Source: Chlorobium sp. (GTDB taxonomy: Bacteria > Bacteroidota > Chlorobiia > Chlorobiales > Chlorobiaceae). From it: 64,000 nt of DNA. Numbering within the stretch: position 1 is the stretch's first letter; the number at the start of each line of letters is the position of its first letter. The notes under the pieces are model-generated. The model was not told the DNA's origin and did no database searches. It saw nothing but the letters and a program-made list of their open reading frames with translations. The stretch covers positions 1 through 64,000 of the forward strand of contig SZXX01000006.1 of assembly GCA_005843825.1 (NCBI GenBank), given 5' to 3'. Shown here one piece after another: positions 56,243-64,000 of the stretch. Made by a program: the position numbers and the translations under genes.

Positions 56243-57448
56243 ATGGCAGACATGAAGGTTTATTTTGATAACAATGCCACGACGCCTCTGCATCCGGAAG
56301 TGAAAAAGGAGATGATTGCGGCCATGGAGATGTTCGGCAATCCTTCCAGTATGCATTCGTATGGACGTGAAGCAAGGGCAAACGTTGAAAATGCCCGTCG
56401 CCAGGTCGCTGATTTTATCGGGGCCACCGAAAGAGAAATTATTTTTGTCGGCAGTGGATCTGAAGCCAACAATACAGTACTCTCTCTCTTTGTGTGTGGA
56501 TCGAGCCAGTGTATTCCCGGTTCGAAAATGCGCAGTTCAATCATTACCACAAAAATTGAACATCCCTGTGTTCTGGAGACGTCTGAATGCCTTGGTCACC
56601 GTGGTGTACGGGTAAAGTATCTTGATGTTGACCAGTACGGGAAAGTCGATCTCGATCAATTGGCCGGTATGCTGGGAGATGATGTCGGTCTGGTCTCAAT
56701 CATGATGGCAAACAATGAGATCGGTACCCTGCAGGATATTGAAACAATAGCGAAAATGGTCCATGCAAGTGGAGCATTGATGCATACTGATGCCGTCCAG
56801 GCTGTTGGCAAGGTACCTGTTGATGTCAGATCGCTCGGGGTTGATTTTCTTACCATATCAGCTCACAAGATATATGGACCGAAAGGCATCGGTGCGTTGT
56901 TTGTAAAGAAAGGCGTGCCTTACTGTCCTTTGATACGGGGAGGCCATCAGGAGCTTGGCCGGCGTGCAGGTACAGAAAACACTCTCGGTATTCTAGGTCT
57001 AGGAAAAGCAGTTGAAATGAGAGCACTCGAAATGCCGGGTGAGCATGAGCGGTTGCTTGAGCTGAAGAACGTACTCAGAAACGGGATTGAGAACAGCATT
57101 GATGATATTCATTTCAACGGTCATCCCACAGATTCACTTGCCAGTACGCTTAACGTCTCATTTACAGGAGTTGAAGGAGAAGCTATTCTTCTCTATCTCG
57201 ATCTTGAAGGTATTGCCGTCTCAACTGGATCTGCATGTGCATCCGGATCTCTTGACCCGTCACATGTGCTTCTTGCCACCGGGGTGGATGCCGAACTTGC
57301 TCACGGCTCGATCCGGTTCAGTATGGGTCGCCAAAGTACAAGGCAGGAGGTGGATTACATCCTCAATGTGTTACCAAAAATAATTGAAAGAATCAGAAAC
57401 ATGTCAACGGCTTATATAAAAGGAGGATTGCATGCTGCAAGCAGGTGA
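56243..57448 (+). CDS. nifS: Cysteine desulfurase (NifS/IscS)
   Basis: A 401-residue PLP enzyme that takes sulfur from cysteine for Fe-S clusters. It starts VYFDNNATTPLHPEV after a short leader. The PLP lysine is about K209 in SAHKIYGPKG, and the persulfide cysteine about C332 in GSACASGSLDPS. It overlaps the nifU-like gene by 17 bases. The long upstream gap of 245 bases shows no IscR-type regulator gene. Confidence 0.95.
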   Translation: MADMKVYFDNNATTPLHPEVKKEMIAAMEMFGNPSSMHSYGREARANVENARRQVADFIGATEREIIFVGSGSEANNTVLSLFVCGSSQCIPGSKMRSSIITTKIEHPCVLETSECLGHRGVRVKYLDVDQYGKVDLDQLAGMLGDDVGLVSIMMANNEIGTLQDIETIAKMVHASGALMHTDAVQAVGKVPVDVRSLGVDFLTISAHKIYGPKGIGALFVKKGVPYCPLIRGGHQELGRRAGTENTLGILGLGKAVEMRALEMPGEHERLLELKNVLRNGIENSIDDIHFNGHPTDSLASTLNVSFTGVEGEAILLYLDLEGIAVSTGSACASGSLDPSHVLLATGVDAELAHGSIRFSMGRQSTRQEVDYILNVLPKIIERIRNMSTAYIKGGLHAASR

Positions 57449-58043
57449 TTGGGCATATAGTGAAACATTGAAGGAACATTTCATGAACCCGAAGAATATT
57501 CTTCAGGGTGAGAATACTGATGAATTTGATGGCGTTGGTATGGAAGGGAACCTGCAGTGCGGGGATCAGATGATGGTGGTGATAAAGGTGGACAAGGAGA
57601 AAGAGGTGATCACTGACTGTCAGTGGAAAACCTATGGTTGCGCAAGCGCTATTGCCAGTACCTCCATTCTTTCTGAGATGGTAAAGGGCAGGACACTCGA
57701 TCAGGCATTTCATATTTCACCCAAAGAGGTAGCTGTTGCACTCGGAGGACTCCCGGATCACAAAATTCACTGTTCAGTGCTTGGTGACAAGGCTTTGCGT
57801 GCGGCCATAAATAACTACTATACCCGCAACGGTCAGGAGGACAAGGTCAAGCAGGAGCAGGCCAAGGTGATCTGCCAGTGCATGAGCATTACCGATCATG
57901 ATATTGAAGATGCAGTTCTTGAAGGGGCCCGTACTTATTTTGAACTGCAGGAGCGAACCAAGCTTGGCACAGTATGTGGTCAGTGCAAGGACGAAGCTGA
58001 AGTCCTGCTTGAAAAATTCAAGCACATTCATTTCGGAGTCTGA
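57432..58043 (+). CDS. nifU: NifU-like Fe-S scaffold with BFD-type domain
   Basis: A 203-residue scaffold. The N-terminal IscU-like domain carries cluster cysteines in NLQCGDQMM, YGCASAIASTSI and HCSVLGDKAL. The C-terminal BFD-like [2Fe-2S] domain has CQCMSITDHDIEDAV and TVCGQCKDEAE. It lacks the third NifU domain (Nfu type). It receives sulfur from the adjacent NifS. Confidence 0.93.
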   Translation: MLQAGDWAYSETLKEHFMNPKNILQGENTDEFDGVGMEGNLQCGDQMMVVIKVDKEKEVITDCQWKTYGCASAIASTSILSEMVKGRTLDQAFHISPKEVAVALGGLPDHKIHCSVLGDKALRAAINNYYTRNGQEDKVKQEQAKVICQCMSITDHDIEDAVLEGARTYFELQERTKLGTVCGQCKDEAEVLLEKFKHIHFGV

Positions 58044-58109
58044 GCGGTAGATGTTAAAATGTATGCTTGGAGAGTGCGTTTTTGGTCCTTTCTGAAAGCG
58101 GCCGATATA

Positions 58110-58147
58110 AACGATGGGGGACAATTATGTCCCCCATCGTTTTTTTT
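58110..58147 (+). terminator. Rho-independent terminator after nifSU
   Basis: A perfect 14-bp stem AACGATGGGGGACA/TGTCCCCCATCGTT with loop ATTA is followed by seven T residues. Confidence 0.93.
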
Positions 58148-58198
58148 CATTAGCGTCAAAAATTCCGGCAGCGGTGGATACCTCTGAATCAAGGTACT

Positions 58199-58447
58199 AT
58201 GGAGACAACCAGGCATAAAACGGTTATTTTTTTTGTAACCCTTGCGGTAACAGCCTTTTTTACCAATTTCTGCTGGGAATCTCTGCACGGCCTGCTCTAT
58301 AAGGCACACCCGGGAATGCCGGCATCGGTCTACGTGCCGATGATACTCTCAATGGCAGTTATGGACTCTCTTGGCATAACTGTGCTCTACTGCTTTACCG
58401 CTTTCTTTGCTCACCGATGGTTTTGGGAGCTTGGTTTATTGAAGTAG
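58199..58447 (+). CDS. Small membrane protein, N-terminal half
   Basis: An 82-residue protein with two or three hydrophobic helices. The segment NFCWESLHGLLYKAH followed by YVPMILSMAVMDSLGITVL resembles a family of small integral membrane proteins in which a WESLH motif precedes a D-containing helix. It ends at TAG 58445, and the next frame continues the family's second half. Probably one gene split by a frame change. Confidence 0.55.
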   Translation: METTRHKTVIFFVTLAVTAFFTNFCWESLHGLLYKAHPGMPASVYVPMILSMAVMDSLGITVLYCFTAFFAHRWFWELGLLK

Positions 58448-58448
58448 T

Positions 58449-58640
58449 TTGTGTTTTTTTCTCTCCGGCATTGTTTCTGCCTATGCTGTTGAGTACGTCA
58501 GTATATTTGTGTTGCATCTGTGGCAATATGGCCCTTCGATGCCGGTCTTGTTTGGTATAGGGCTTTTCCCTCTTTTTCAGCTCTCGCTTACCGGTCTTTT
58601 GTCCGTTTTTGTTGCCCGAAAAGTTGCCGGAGAAGGGTGA
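58449..58640 (+). pseudogene. Small membrane protein, C-terminal half in shifted frame
   Basis: Encodes LSGIVSAYAVEYVSIFVLHL, then [20 protein letters not shown] and [16 protein letters not shown]...WxYxxxMPxxFGIGLxPLxQLxLTG is the expected C-terminal part of the same family. Its only possible start is a TTG two bases after the upstream stop. It overlaps the open frame upstream of miaB. Confidence 0.55.
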
Positions 58641-58695
58641 TGATTACAAATGGTTACTATTTTGGAATAATTCGTTACGGGAAGAAACAACATTC

Positions 58696-60042
58696 ATGAT
58701 GAGAACAGGCGTAAATAACAATTTTTATATTCACACGTTCGGTTGTGCGATGAACCATGCGGACTCCGGAATTATAACAGCATTGCTGCAGCAGGAAGGC
58801 TATCCTTCCGCAGAAAGTGAGGATGACGCCGGGATTATTCTGCTTAATACCTGTGCTGTCAGGGAGCATGCTGTCGATCGTATTGAAAATTATCTGCAGC
58901 GTCTTCAGGGGTTGAAAAAAAGACACAAGGGTCTGATTGTCGGTGTAGTCGGGTGTGTGCCGCAGCACCAGAGGCAGGATATGTTTTCAATCTCTCCGGC
59001 AATTGATTTTCTTGCCGGCCCTGATACCTACCGATCCCTTCCACTCCTTATTGAGCAGGTTCGAACCGGCTTGAAGCCTGCAGCATTAGAGTTCGATGCA
59101 GCTGAAACCTATGAAGGTATAGATACTGTCAGACAGGGTCTGATCAGTGCGTTTGTTCCTGTGATGCGGGGGTGTAACAACATGTGTGCGTTTTGCGTTG
59201 TGCCGTTTACCCGCGGTCGGGAGCGCAGCCATCCATTCAGTTCAGTCATCGGCGAAGTTCGTCAGCTTGTTGCTTCCGGGTATCGCGAGATTACCCTGCT
59301 GGGACAAAATGTCAATTCATACTGCGATCCCGAAGAGGGTCGTAACTTTGCCGCTCTCCTCGATGCAGTCAGTTGTGAGGCGCCCAGGCAGAGGATCCGG
59401 TTTTCAACGTCACATCCGAAAGATATCTCCGGGGAGCTTGTGCGTACAATTGCCGATCGACAGAACATCTGCAATCACATACATCTGCCGGTACAGTCCG
59501 GTTCTTCAAGAATGCTTGCTCTTATGAACCGGGGGCACTCAATTGAGGAGTACAGGGAGAAAATAGCGTTGATTCAAGCGGTTATTCCGGGAGTTGTACT
59601 CACAACCGATATTATCGCTGGATTTTGCGGTGAAGAGGAGGAGGATCATCAGGCAACGCTGAAACTGCTCTCAGATCTCCGGTTTGATTTAGCCTACATG
59701 TTTTTTTACTCTGAAAGGCCTGGAACCCTTGCAGCGCGAACGCTTAAGGATGATGTTCCTGAAGCGGTTAAAAAGAGAAGGTTGCAGGAGATTATTGATT
59801 TGCAGAACACTATCTCGGAAGAGTTGTATCAAGGGACAATCGGGACAGTTGTTGAGGTTCTTGCTGAATCAGAAAGCAAGCGATCTTCTTTGCAGCTGAT
59901 GGGACGTACTGACACCAATCGGGTTGTTGTTTTTGACCGTGAACACTTTCAGACAGGTGACCGGCTGCCTGTGCTCATTACCTCGGCTACGTCAGCAACA
60001 TTGATCGGAAAGCCACAGCATTCCGGTGCTCACTTCGCTTGA
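58696..60042 (+). CDS. miaB: tRNA-2-methylthio-N6-dimethylallyladenosine synthase
   Basis: A radical SAM methylthiotransferase acting on A37 of tRNAs. Start at 58696 ([20 protein letters not shown]) gives 448 residues. The auxiliary-cluster cysteines are in [17 protein letters not shown] and VVGCVPQ; the radical SAM motif is [14 protein letters not shown]. The RGRERSHP and TRAM region follow. The longer upstream frame from 58609 overlaps the preceding gene. Confidence 0.95.
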   Translation: MMRTGVNNNFYIHTFGCAMNHADSGIITALLQQEGYPSAESEDDAGIILLNTCAVREHAVDRIENYLQRLQGLKKRHKGLIVGVVGCVPQHQRQDMFSISPAIDFLAGPDTYRSLPLLIEQVRTGLKPAALEFDAAETYEGIDTVRQGLISAFVPVMRGCNNMCAFCVVPFTRGRERSHPFSSVIGEVRQLVASGYREITLLGQNVNSYCDPEEGRNFAALLDAVSCEAPRQRIRFSTSHPKDISGELVRTIADRQNICNHIHLPVQSGSSRMLALMNRGHSIEEYREKIALIQAVIPGVVLTTDIIAGFCGEEEEDHQATLKLLSDLRFDLAYMFFYSERPGTLAARTLKDDVPEAVKKRRLQEIIDLQNTISEELYQGTIGTVVEVLAESESKRSSLQLMGRTDTNRVVVFDREHFQTGDRLPVLITSATSATLIGKPQHSGAHFA

Positions 60043-60163
60043 ACCTGTAAAGATAAATGCCCTCACTATTAAGAGTTTTTTATCTGGAGCTGGATTTGTA
60101 AATTGTCGTTTTGAAACCATTATATAACAAGCTCTTTACCGGGCTTCGGAGATTAGTAAAAGC

Positions 60164-61171
60164 ATGTCAGTTCCCGTAAAACTTGGGTTGGTCGATAAAG
60201 TAAGAGCACATCTTGAACTGCTTGATCCTGTTACCTGGATAAGCGTTTTTCCCTGCCTCGCCGGAGGAGTTATGGCTTCGGGTGCTATGCAGCCAACCGT
60301 TCACGACTATCTTCTGCTGCTTGCCATTTTTCTGATGTTCGGCCCTCTTGGTACCGGTTTCAGCCAGTCAGTCAATGACTATTTTGATCTTGAACTTGAC
60401 AGGGTCAATGAACCTTCCCGTCCTATTCCTTCAGGCCGTTTGACGGAAATGGAAGCTTTAGGCAACAGTATTGTTGCACTTCTGCTTGCTATGGGGATCG
60501 GAGTGTTTATCGGAGTGCATATCGGTGGAGTTCGAGGTCTGGTTATTGTATTGTCAATTATGGCAGCTCTTTTTGTTGCCTATATTTACTCCGCTCCTCC
60601 TCTCAAACTGAAAAAAAATATTCTCACCTCAGCTCCTGCTGTTGGCTTTTCCTATGGGTTTGTTTCTTTTTTGTCGGCCAATGCCCTGTTCGGGGATATT
60701 CGTCCGGAAGCTCTGTGGCTTGCAAGCTTGAACTTTTTTATGGCGGTCGCCTTGATCATTCTTAACGATTTCAAGTCTGCGGAAGGCGATAAGGAAGGCG
60801 GGCTCAAGTCCCTGACGGTAATGATCGGTGCCAGAAATACATTTCTTGTCTCATTTTTGATTATAGACCTTGTTTTTGGAGTGATGGCCTACCTTTCGTT
60901 TACATGGGGTTTTATGTTACCCATGGTTTTTGTTTTAATCGGTCTTGTCCTCAATCTCTCCATTCAGGTACAGCTTTTACGAGATCCAAAAGGCGGCTTG
61001 TCATTTCTGAAGGGAGCTGTAGAAGATGGATTCGGCAATGCAATCGGCAAGAGTGATGTTCAGGAACACAACACATTTCTCCGCTTTCAGGTGATAAATA
61101 ATATCCTGTTTTTACTCACCAATCTGATTGTTGCGGGAATGGTTGGATTGAAATACATTAAAGGTATATGA
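60164..61171 (+). CDS. bchK: (Bacterio)chlorophyll synthase, probably BchK
   Basis: A 335-residue UbiA-family prenyltransferase. The prenyl-diphosphate motif NDYFDLELDR is at residues 71-80, followed by VNEPSRPIPSGR, which is specific to chlorophyll synthases. A second acidic motif NDFKSAEGDKEGG lies near 203-215. Seven to nine hydrophobic helices are seen. Green sulfur bacteria have three such enzymes (BchG, BchK, ChlG). The neighbours (prenol kinase, hisG, glycosyltransferase) recall the bchK region of Chlorobaculum tepidum; the assignment to BchK is from memory of that order. Confidence 0.72.
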   Translation: MSVPVKLGLVDKVRAHLELLDPVTWISVFPCLAGGVMASGAMQPTVHDYLLLLAIFLMFGPLGTGFSQSVNDYFDLELDRVNEPSRPIPSGRLTEMEALGNSIVALLLAMGIGVFIGVHIGGVRGLVIVLSIMAALFVAYIYSAPPLKLKKNILTSAPAVGFSYGFVSFLSANALFGDIRPEALWLASLNFFMAVALIILNDFKSAEGDKEGGLKSLTVMIGARNTFLVSFLIIDLVFGVMAYLSFTWGFMLPMVFVLIGLVLNLSIQVQLLRDPKGGLSFLKGAVEDGFGNAIGKSDVQEHNTFLRFQVINNILFLLTNLIVAGMVGLKYIKGI

Positions 61172-61308
61172 AGTAGAGGCAGAGTAAAGGCTCTCTCCGG
61201 CATCAGGAGGGTTTCAGTGGCAGGATTTTTTTCAGGGTCGCTGAACCAGTCTATTTTCACTAATTTTATTGTCCGGGAAATAGAGTAATCTTAAACCATT
61301 ATGATGCT

Positions 61309-62016
61309 ATGAATACTGCAACCTTTTTTTCGCTTCCAGTTGTATGGCATAATGCACTGGTTACCTTGCTGACATTTGTCTATGTCTTCAGCGTTCCTCC
61401 GCTTATGGATTACCTTGTAACCAATCATTCGCTTCCAAGGGATATCAGCCGCAAGATTACCCACATCTGTGCCGGTTCAGCAATTATTTTTCTTCCGCTT
61501 TTTATTGACCTTGGTCGCTCTCACTTTCTTAATATCACTGTGTTTGCTGTCTGGACGGTGCTGCTGATCCAGAAGGGATTGTTTGCCGCCGAAGACGATC
61601 AGGCGGTTAAAACCATGACCCGTACCGGAGACAGGCGTGAACTGCTCAAAGGGACACTCTATTTTGTTATTGTTGCCATGATATGCGGCACTCTCTATTA
61701 CAAACAGTTCGCAGGAGTACTGGCAATGGCGATGCTCGGTTGGGGAGATGGTCTGGCTCCTATTATCGGCACCCGTTACGGCAAATTGAAATATCGTGTG
61801 CTCAGTGATAAAAGCGTCGAAGGCAGTCTTGCCTTTCTTGTGGGCAGTATTTTTGCCGGTTTGTTTTTTGTCCGGCTTATTGTGCCTGAATCGTTTGATG
61901 CCACAAAGATTGTCACTATTGCGGTGATTGCCACGATTGTTGAAGGTATCAGCCCTAAAGAGGTTGATAACATTACCATTCCTCTTGCCGTTATTGCTGC
62001 GGCCCGGTTTTTATGA
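61309..62016 (+). CDS. Phytol/farnesol kinase-like membrane protein
   Basis: A 235-residue protein with about six membrane helices, in the dolichol/phytol kinase and CDP-diglyceride synthetase family. The signature ISRKITHICAGSAI near residues 45-60 matches the start of VTE5/FOLK-type kinases, and AMLGWGDGLAPIIGTRYGKL, then SVEGSLAFLVGSIFAGLF, are the nucleotide-binding blocks. Next to a chlorophyll synthase it probably phosphorylates the tail alcohol. Confidence 0.78.
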   Translation: MNTATFFSLPVVWHNALVTLLTFVYVFSVPPLMDYLVTNHSLPRDISRKITHICAGSAIIFLPLFIDLGRSHFLNITVFAVWTVLLIQKGLFAAEDDQAVKTMTRTGDRRELLKGTLYFVIVAMICGTLYYKQFAGVLAMAMLGWGDGLAPIIGTRYGKLKYRVLSDKSVEGSLAFLVGSIFAGLFFVRLIVPESFDATKIVTIAVIATIVEGISPKEVDNITIPLAVIAAARFL

Positions 62017-62041
62017 AATGAACACATGAAAACGGGGGGAT

Positions 62042-62770
62042 ATGCCGGCAATTTATTTTATCAGTGACATTCATATAGGACTGCAGGACAACAAAAGCGA
62101 GCAGCTCAAGCTTGACAACCTCGAACGGCTTTTTGCCATTATCAAGGCAGAAGGCCGTTCGCTTTATATGCTTGGCGATATTCTTGACTACTGGATGGAG
62201 TTCCGTCATCTCATTCCAAAGGGGTTTTCCCGGTTTATCTGTTTATTGTCCGATCTTGTTCGACATAATATCGAGGTGGTTTATGTCGCGGGGAACCATG
62301 ATTTTTATCTTGGACGATATTTTGATGAAGAGCTTGGGGTAAAAACAGTGTATGGGATGCAGGAACGGCTGATTGATGGCCGTAAATTTCTGCTTGCTCA
62401 TGGAGATGGTCTTGGGAAAGGGGATATTGGTTACAAGCTTTTTGCCCGGGTTGTAAGGAACCGTTTCAATCTCTCTCTTCTGGAGTTTCATCCCGATCTT
62501 GCTATCGGTTTAATGAAAGCTTTATCCCGCTTAAGTCGCACGCATAAAAAAGTTGACCGTGTGTTTGAAACAGATCGTTTGTTAAACTTTGCAGAATCTT
62601 TGGCGGCAGAAAAGAAGTTTGATTATTTTGTTTGCGGTCATAATCATGTTCAGGGGATAACGGAGCTTTCTGTTCCTCCCTGCAGGTATGTCAATCTTGG
62701 ATCGTGGATTGAAGGTAATCTGCCTTACGGAGTTTTTAAAAATGGTGTTTTTCAACTCAAAGAGTTATAA
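62042..62770 (+). CDS. lpxH: UDP-2,3-diacylglucosamine hydrolase-type metallophosphoesterase
   Basis: A 242-residue metallophosphoesterase. Metal-ligand motifs are FISDIHIGL (D9, H11), GDILDYWMEF, GNHDFYLG, HGDGLGKGD and CGHNHVQG. The order and the YW after GDILD match LpxH, which removes UMP in lipid A synthesis. Adjacent to pigment and hisG genes with no other lipid A gene nearby. Confidence 0.85.
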   Translation: MPAIYFISDIHIGLQDNKSEQLKLDNLERLFAIIKAEGRSLYMLGDILDYWMEFRHLIPKGFSRFICLLSDLVRHNIEVVYVAGNHDFYLGRYFDEELGVKTVYGMQERLIDGRKFLLAHGDGLGKGDIGYKLFARVVRNRFNLSLLEFHPDLAIGLMKALSRLSRTHKKVDRVFETDRLLNFAESLAAEKKFDYFVCGHNHVQGITELSVPPCRYVNLGSWIEGNLPYGVFKNGVFQLKEL

Positions 62771-62795
62771 CGTTAATTTATAGACAGCTGTTGCT

Positions 62796-63680
62796 ATGAG
62801 TAATTCAAACAAGGTTCTGAAACTTGGTTTGCCGAAAGGAAGTCTGCAGGATTCCACAATAGATCTCTTTGCACATGCAGGATTTCATTTTTCTGTTCAG
62901 AGCCGATCCTATTTTCCCTCAATAGATGATGATGAGTTGGAAGCCATACTTATCAGGGCTCAGGAAATGGCTCACTATGTTGAACTTGGAGCTTTTGATG
63001 TCGGGTTGACCGGTAAAGACTGGATCATCGAAACTGATGCAGATGTAGTTGAGGTTGCTGATCTGGTCTATTCAAAAGCCTCCATGAGACCTGTTCGCTG
63101 GGTGCTTTGCGTTCCTGAAAGCTCATCTGTTCAGTCGGTAAAAGACCTTGAAGGCAAGCATATTGCTACTGAAGTAGTCAATATTACCAAGAAATATCTT
63201 GCAAAAAACGGGGTCAATGCTTTGGTCGAGTTCAGCTGGGGAGCCACTGAAGTCAAACCTCCTGATTTGGCCGATGCCATTGTCGAAGTGACAGAAACAG
63301 GTTCTTCGCTCAGGGCTAACAAACTGAGAATTGTTGATACCATACTCGAGTCGAACACAAAATTGATAGCCAATAAAAAATCATGGAATGATCCATGGAA
63401 GCGCGAGAAGATAGAAAATATGGCAATGCTGCTTCAAGGCGCTATTAATGCCCAGGGAAAGGTCGGACTGAAAATGAATGCCCCGAAATCTTCGCTGGAC
63501 AAGGTTATTGCAATTATTCCGGCCTTGCGTCAGCCGACAATATCGCATCTGACTGAAGAAGGGTGGGTGGCACTTGAGGTTATCGTTAAAGAAAAAATAG
63601 TTCGTCATCTTATTCCGGAACTTAAGAGAGCCGGAGCTGAGGGAATCTTTGAGTATGATATCAATAAACTGATCGACTGA
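62796..63680 (+). CDS. hisG: ATP phosphoribosyltransferase, long form
   Basis: First enzyme of histidine synthesis. 294 residues, the long form with a C-terminal regulatory domain for histidine feedback, so no HisZ is needed. Signatures are [20 protein letters not shown] at the start and [18 protein letters not shown] for the PRPP-site loop region. 25 bases after lpxH. Confidence 0.96.
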   Translation: MSNSNKVLKLGLPKGSLQDSTIDLFAHAGFHFSVQSRSYFPSIDDDELEAILIRAQEMAHYVELGAFDVGLTGKDWIIETDADVVEVADLVYSKASMRPVRWVLCVPESSSVQSVKDLEGKHIATEVVNITKKYLAKNGVNALVEFSWGATEVKPPDLADAIVEVTETGSSLRANKLRIVDTILESNTKLIANKKSWNDPWKREKIENMAMLLQGAINAQGKVGLKMNAPKSSLDKVIAIIPALRQPTISHLTEEGWVALEVIVKEKIVRHLIPELKRAGAEGIFEYDINKLID

Positions 63681-63713
63681 ACAGGGTTTTACCGTTTTAC
63701 TCATGAACTTGCA

Positions 63714-63739
63714 GGCTGCCCGAAAGGGTGGCCTTTTTT
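63714..63739 (+). terminator. Terminator after hisG
   Basis: GGCTGCCC pairs with GGGTGGCC (two G-T wobbles) around a GAAA loop, then TTTTTT. It ends just before the glycosyltransferase start at 63749. Confidence 0.75.
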
Positions 63740-63748
63740 ATCGCGCCT

Positions 63749-64000
63749 ATGCTTTTTTTCTATCAGATAGCTGTTCTGTGTTCTCTGTTGTTTTTTTTAG
63801 GGCTTTTGCTGAGAAACCTGATTGACTTTCCCTGTATGCCGGAGAATCCGCCTTATACAGGGCCTTTGGTTTCGGTTATGGTACCTGCCCGTAATGAAGC
63901 GCTGAACATCGAACGCTGCGTATCCTCTCTTTTGCGTCAGGACTATGGGTCATTTGAGATTCTTGTGCTTGATGACGGCTCAACCGATGCTACCCCGGAG
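63749..64000 (+). CDS. Family 2 glycosyltransferase (3' end outside window), possibly CruC
   Basis: The first 84 residues are visible. An N-terminal membrane helix (LFFYQIAVLCSLLFFLGLLL) precedes the GT2 start VSVMVPARNEALNIERCVSS and the DXD-neighbouring LVLDDGSTDATPE. In Chlorobaculum tepidum the carotenoid glycosyltransferase CruC is encoded a few genes from bchK, so this may be CruC; that is inference from gene order. The window ends inside the domain. Confidence 0.85.
   Translation, partial: MLFFYQIAVLCSLLFFLGLLLRNLIDFPCMPENPPYTGPLVSVMVPARNEALNIERCVSSLLRQDYGSFEILVLDDGSTDATPE

Overview
The window comes from a green sulfur bacterium (Chlorobiaceae, Chlorobium/Pelodictyon type). The main evidence is a complete bchN-bchB-bchL set for light-independent protochlorophyllide reduction, a BchJ-type protein, and a (bacterio)chlorophyll synthase followed by a prenyl-alcohol kinase homologue. 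These sit in a genome with Chlorobi-like ribosomal gene order and weak Shine-Dalgarno use. No species is claimed.

Bases 1-11,900 are the S10/spc/alpha ribosomal super-operon on the + strand: rpsC (cut by the window edge), rplP, rpmC, rpsQ, rplN, a tRNA-Gly, rplX, rplE, rpsN, rpsH, rplF, rplR, rpsE, rpmD, rplO, secY, map, infA, rpmJ, rpsM, rpsK, rpsD, rpoA, rplQ. A hairpin closes it against the convergent rsmG.

Bases 11,950-34,500 are core chromosome: rsmG, a GDP-mannose pyrophosphorylase, cysS, engB, purA, a thiamine-binding-type small protein, bchNBL with a strong terminator, bchJ, an Ig-like lipoprotein, a GlgA homologue with an altered substrate motif, gmhB, hemW, a large DUF2723 membrane protein, lpxA, a ROK kinase, comF, rsmE and an AI-2E-family permease.

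Bases 34,500-50,500 are an accessory island with lower GC in parts, interrupted only by ndk. It holds a ParE-type toxin pair, an AbiH-type protein and a Z1-type ATPase (probable phage defence), a decayed IS110-family transposase, a superinfection-immunity-like peptide, a group II intron leader remnant, a REP-associated tyrosine transposase with dispersed REP-like repeats, and many toxin-antitoxin modules (DUF4160/DUF2442, DUF2281/VapC, HigBA, UPF0175/DUF3368, Phd/RelE-like). It also has orphan antitoxins beside toxin relics, and two secreted proteins with FGE-sulfatase and DUF1566 folds. Three unrelated modules are preceded by near-identical promoter cassettes (TTGTAA, 16-nt spacer, TATATT), and several non-coding stretches are duplicated across the island. 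This is the part most likely to hold something undescribed.

Bases 51,000-64,000 return to core genes: an orphan sensor kinase, a TPR lipoprotein with a CHAT-like C-terminus, a RodZ-like protein, a NifS/NifU pair, a small membrane protein split by a frame change, miaB, the pigment-tail cluster (chlorophyll synthase, phytol/farnesol-kinase-like), lpxH, hisG and the start of a family 2 glycosyltransferase. Gene order suggests that last gene may be the carotenoid glycosyltransferase CruC.
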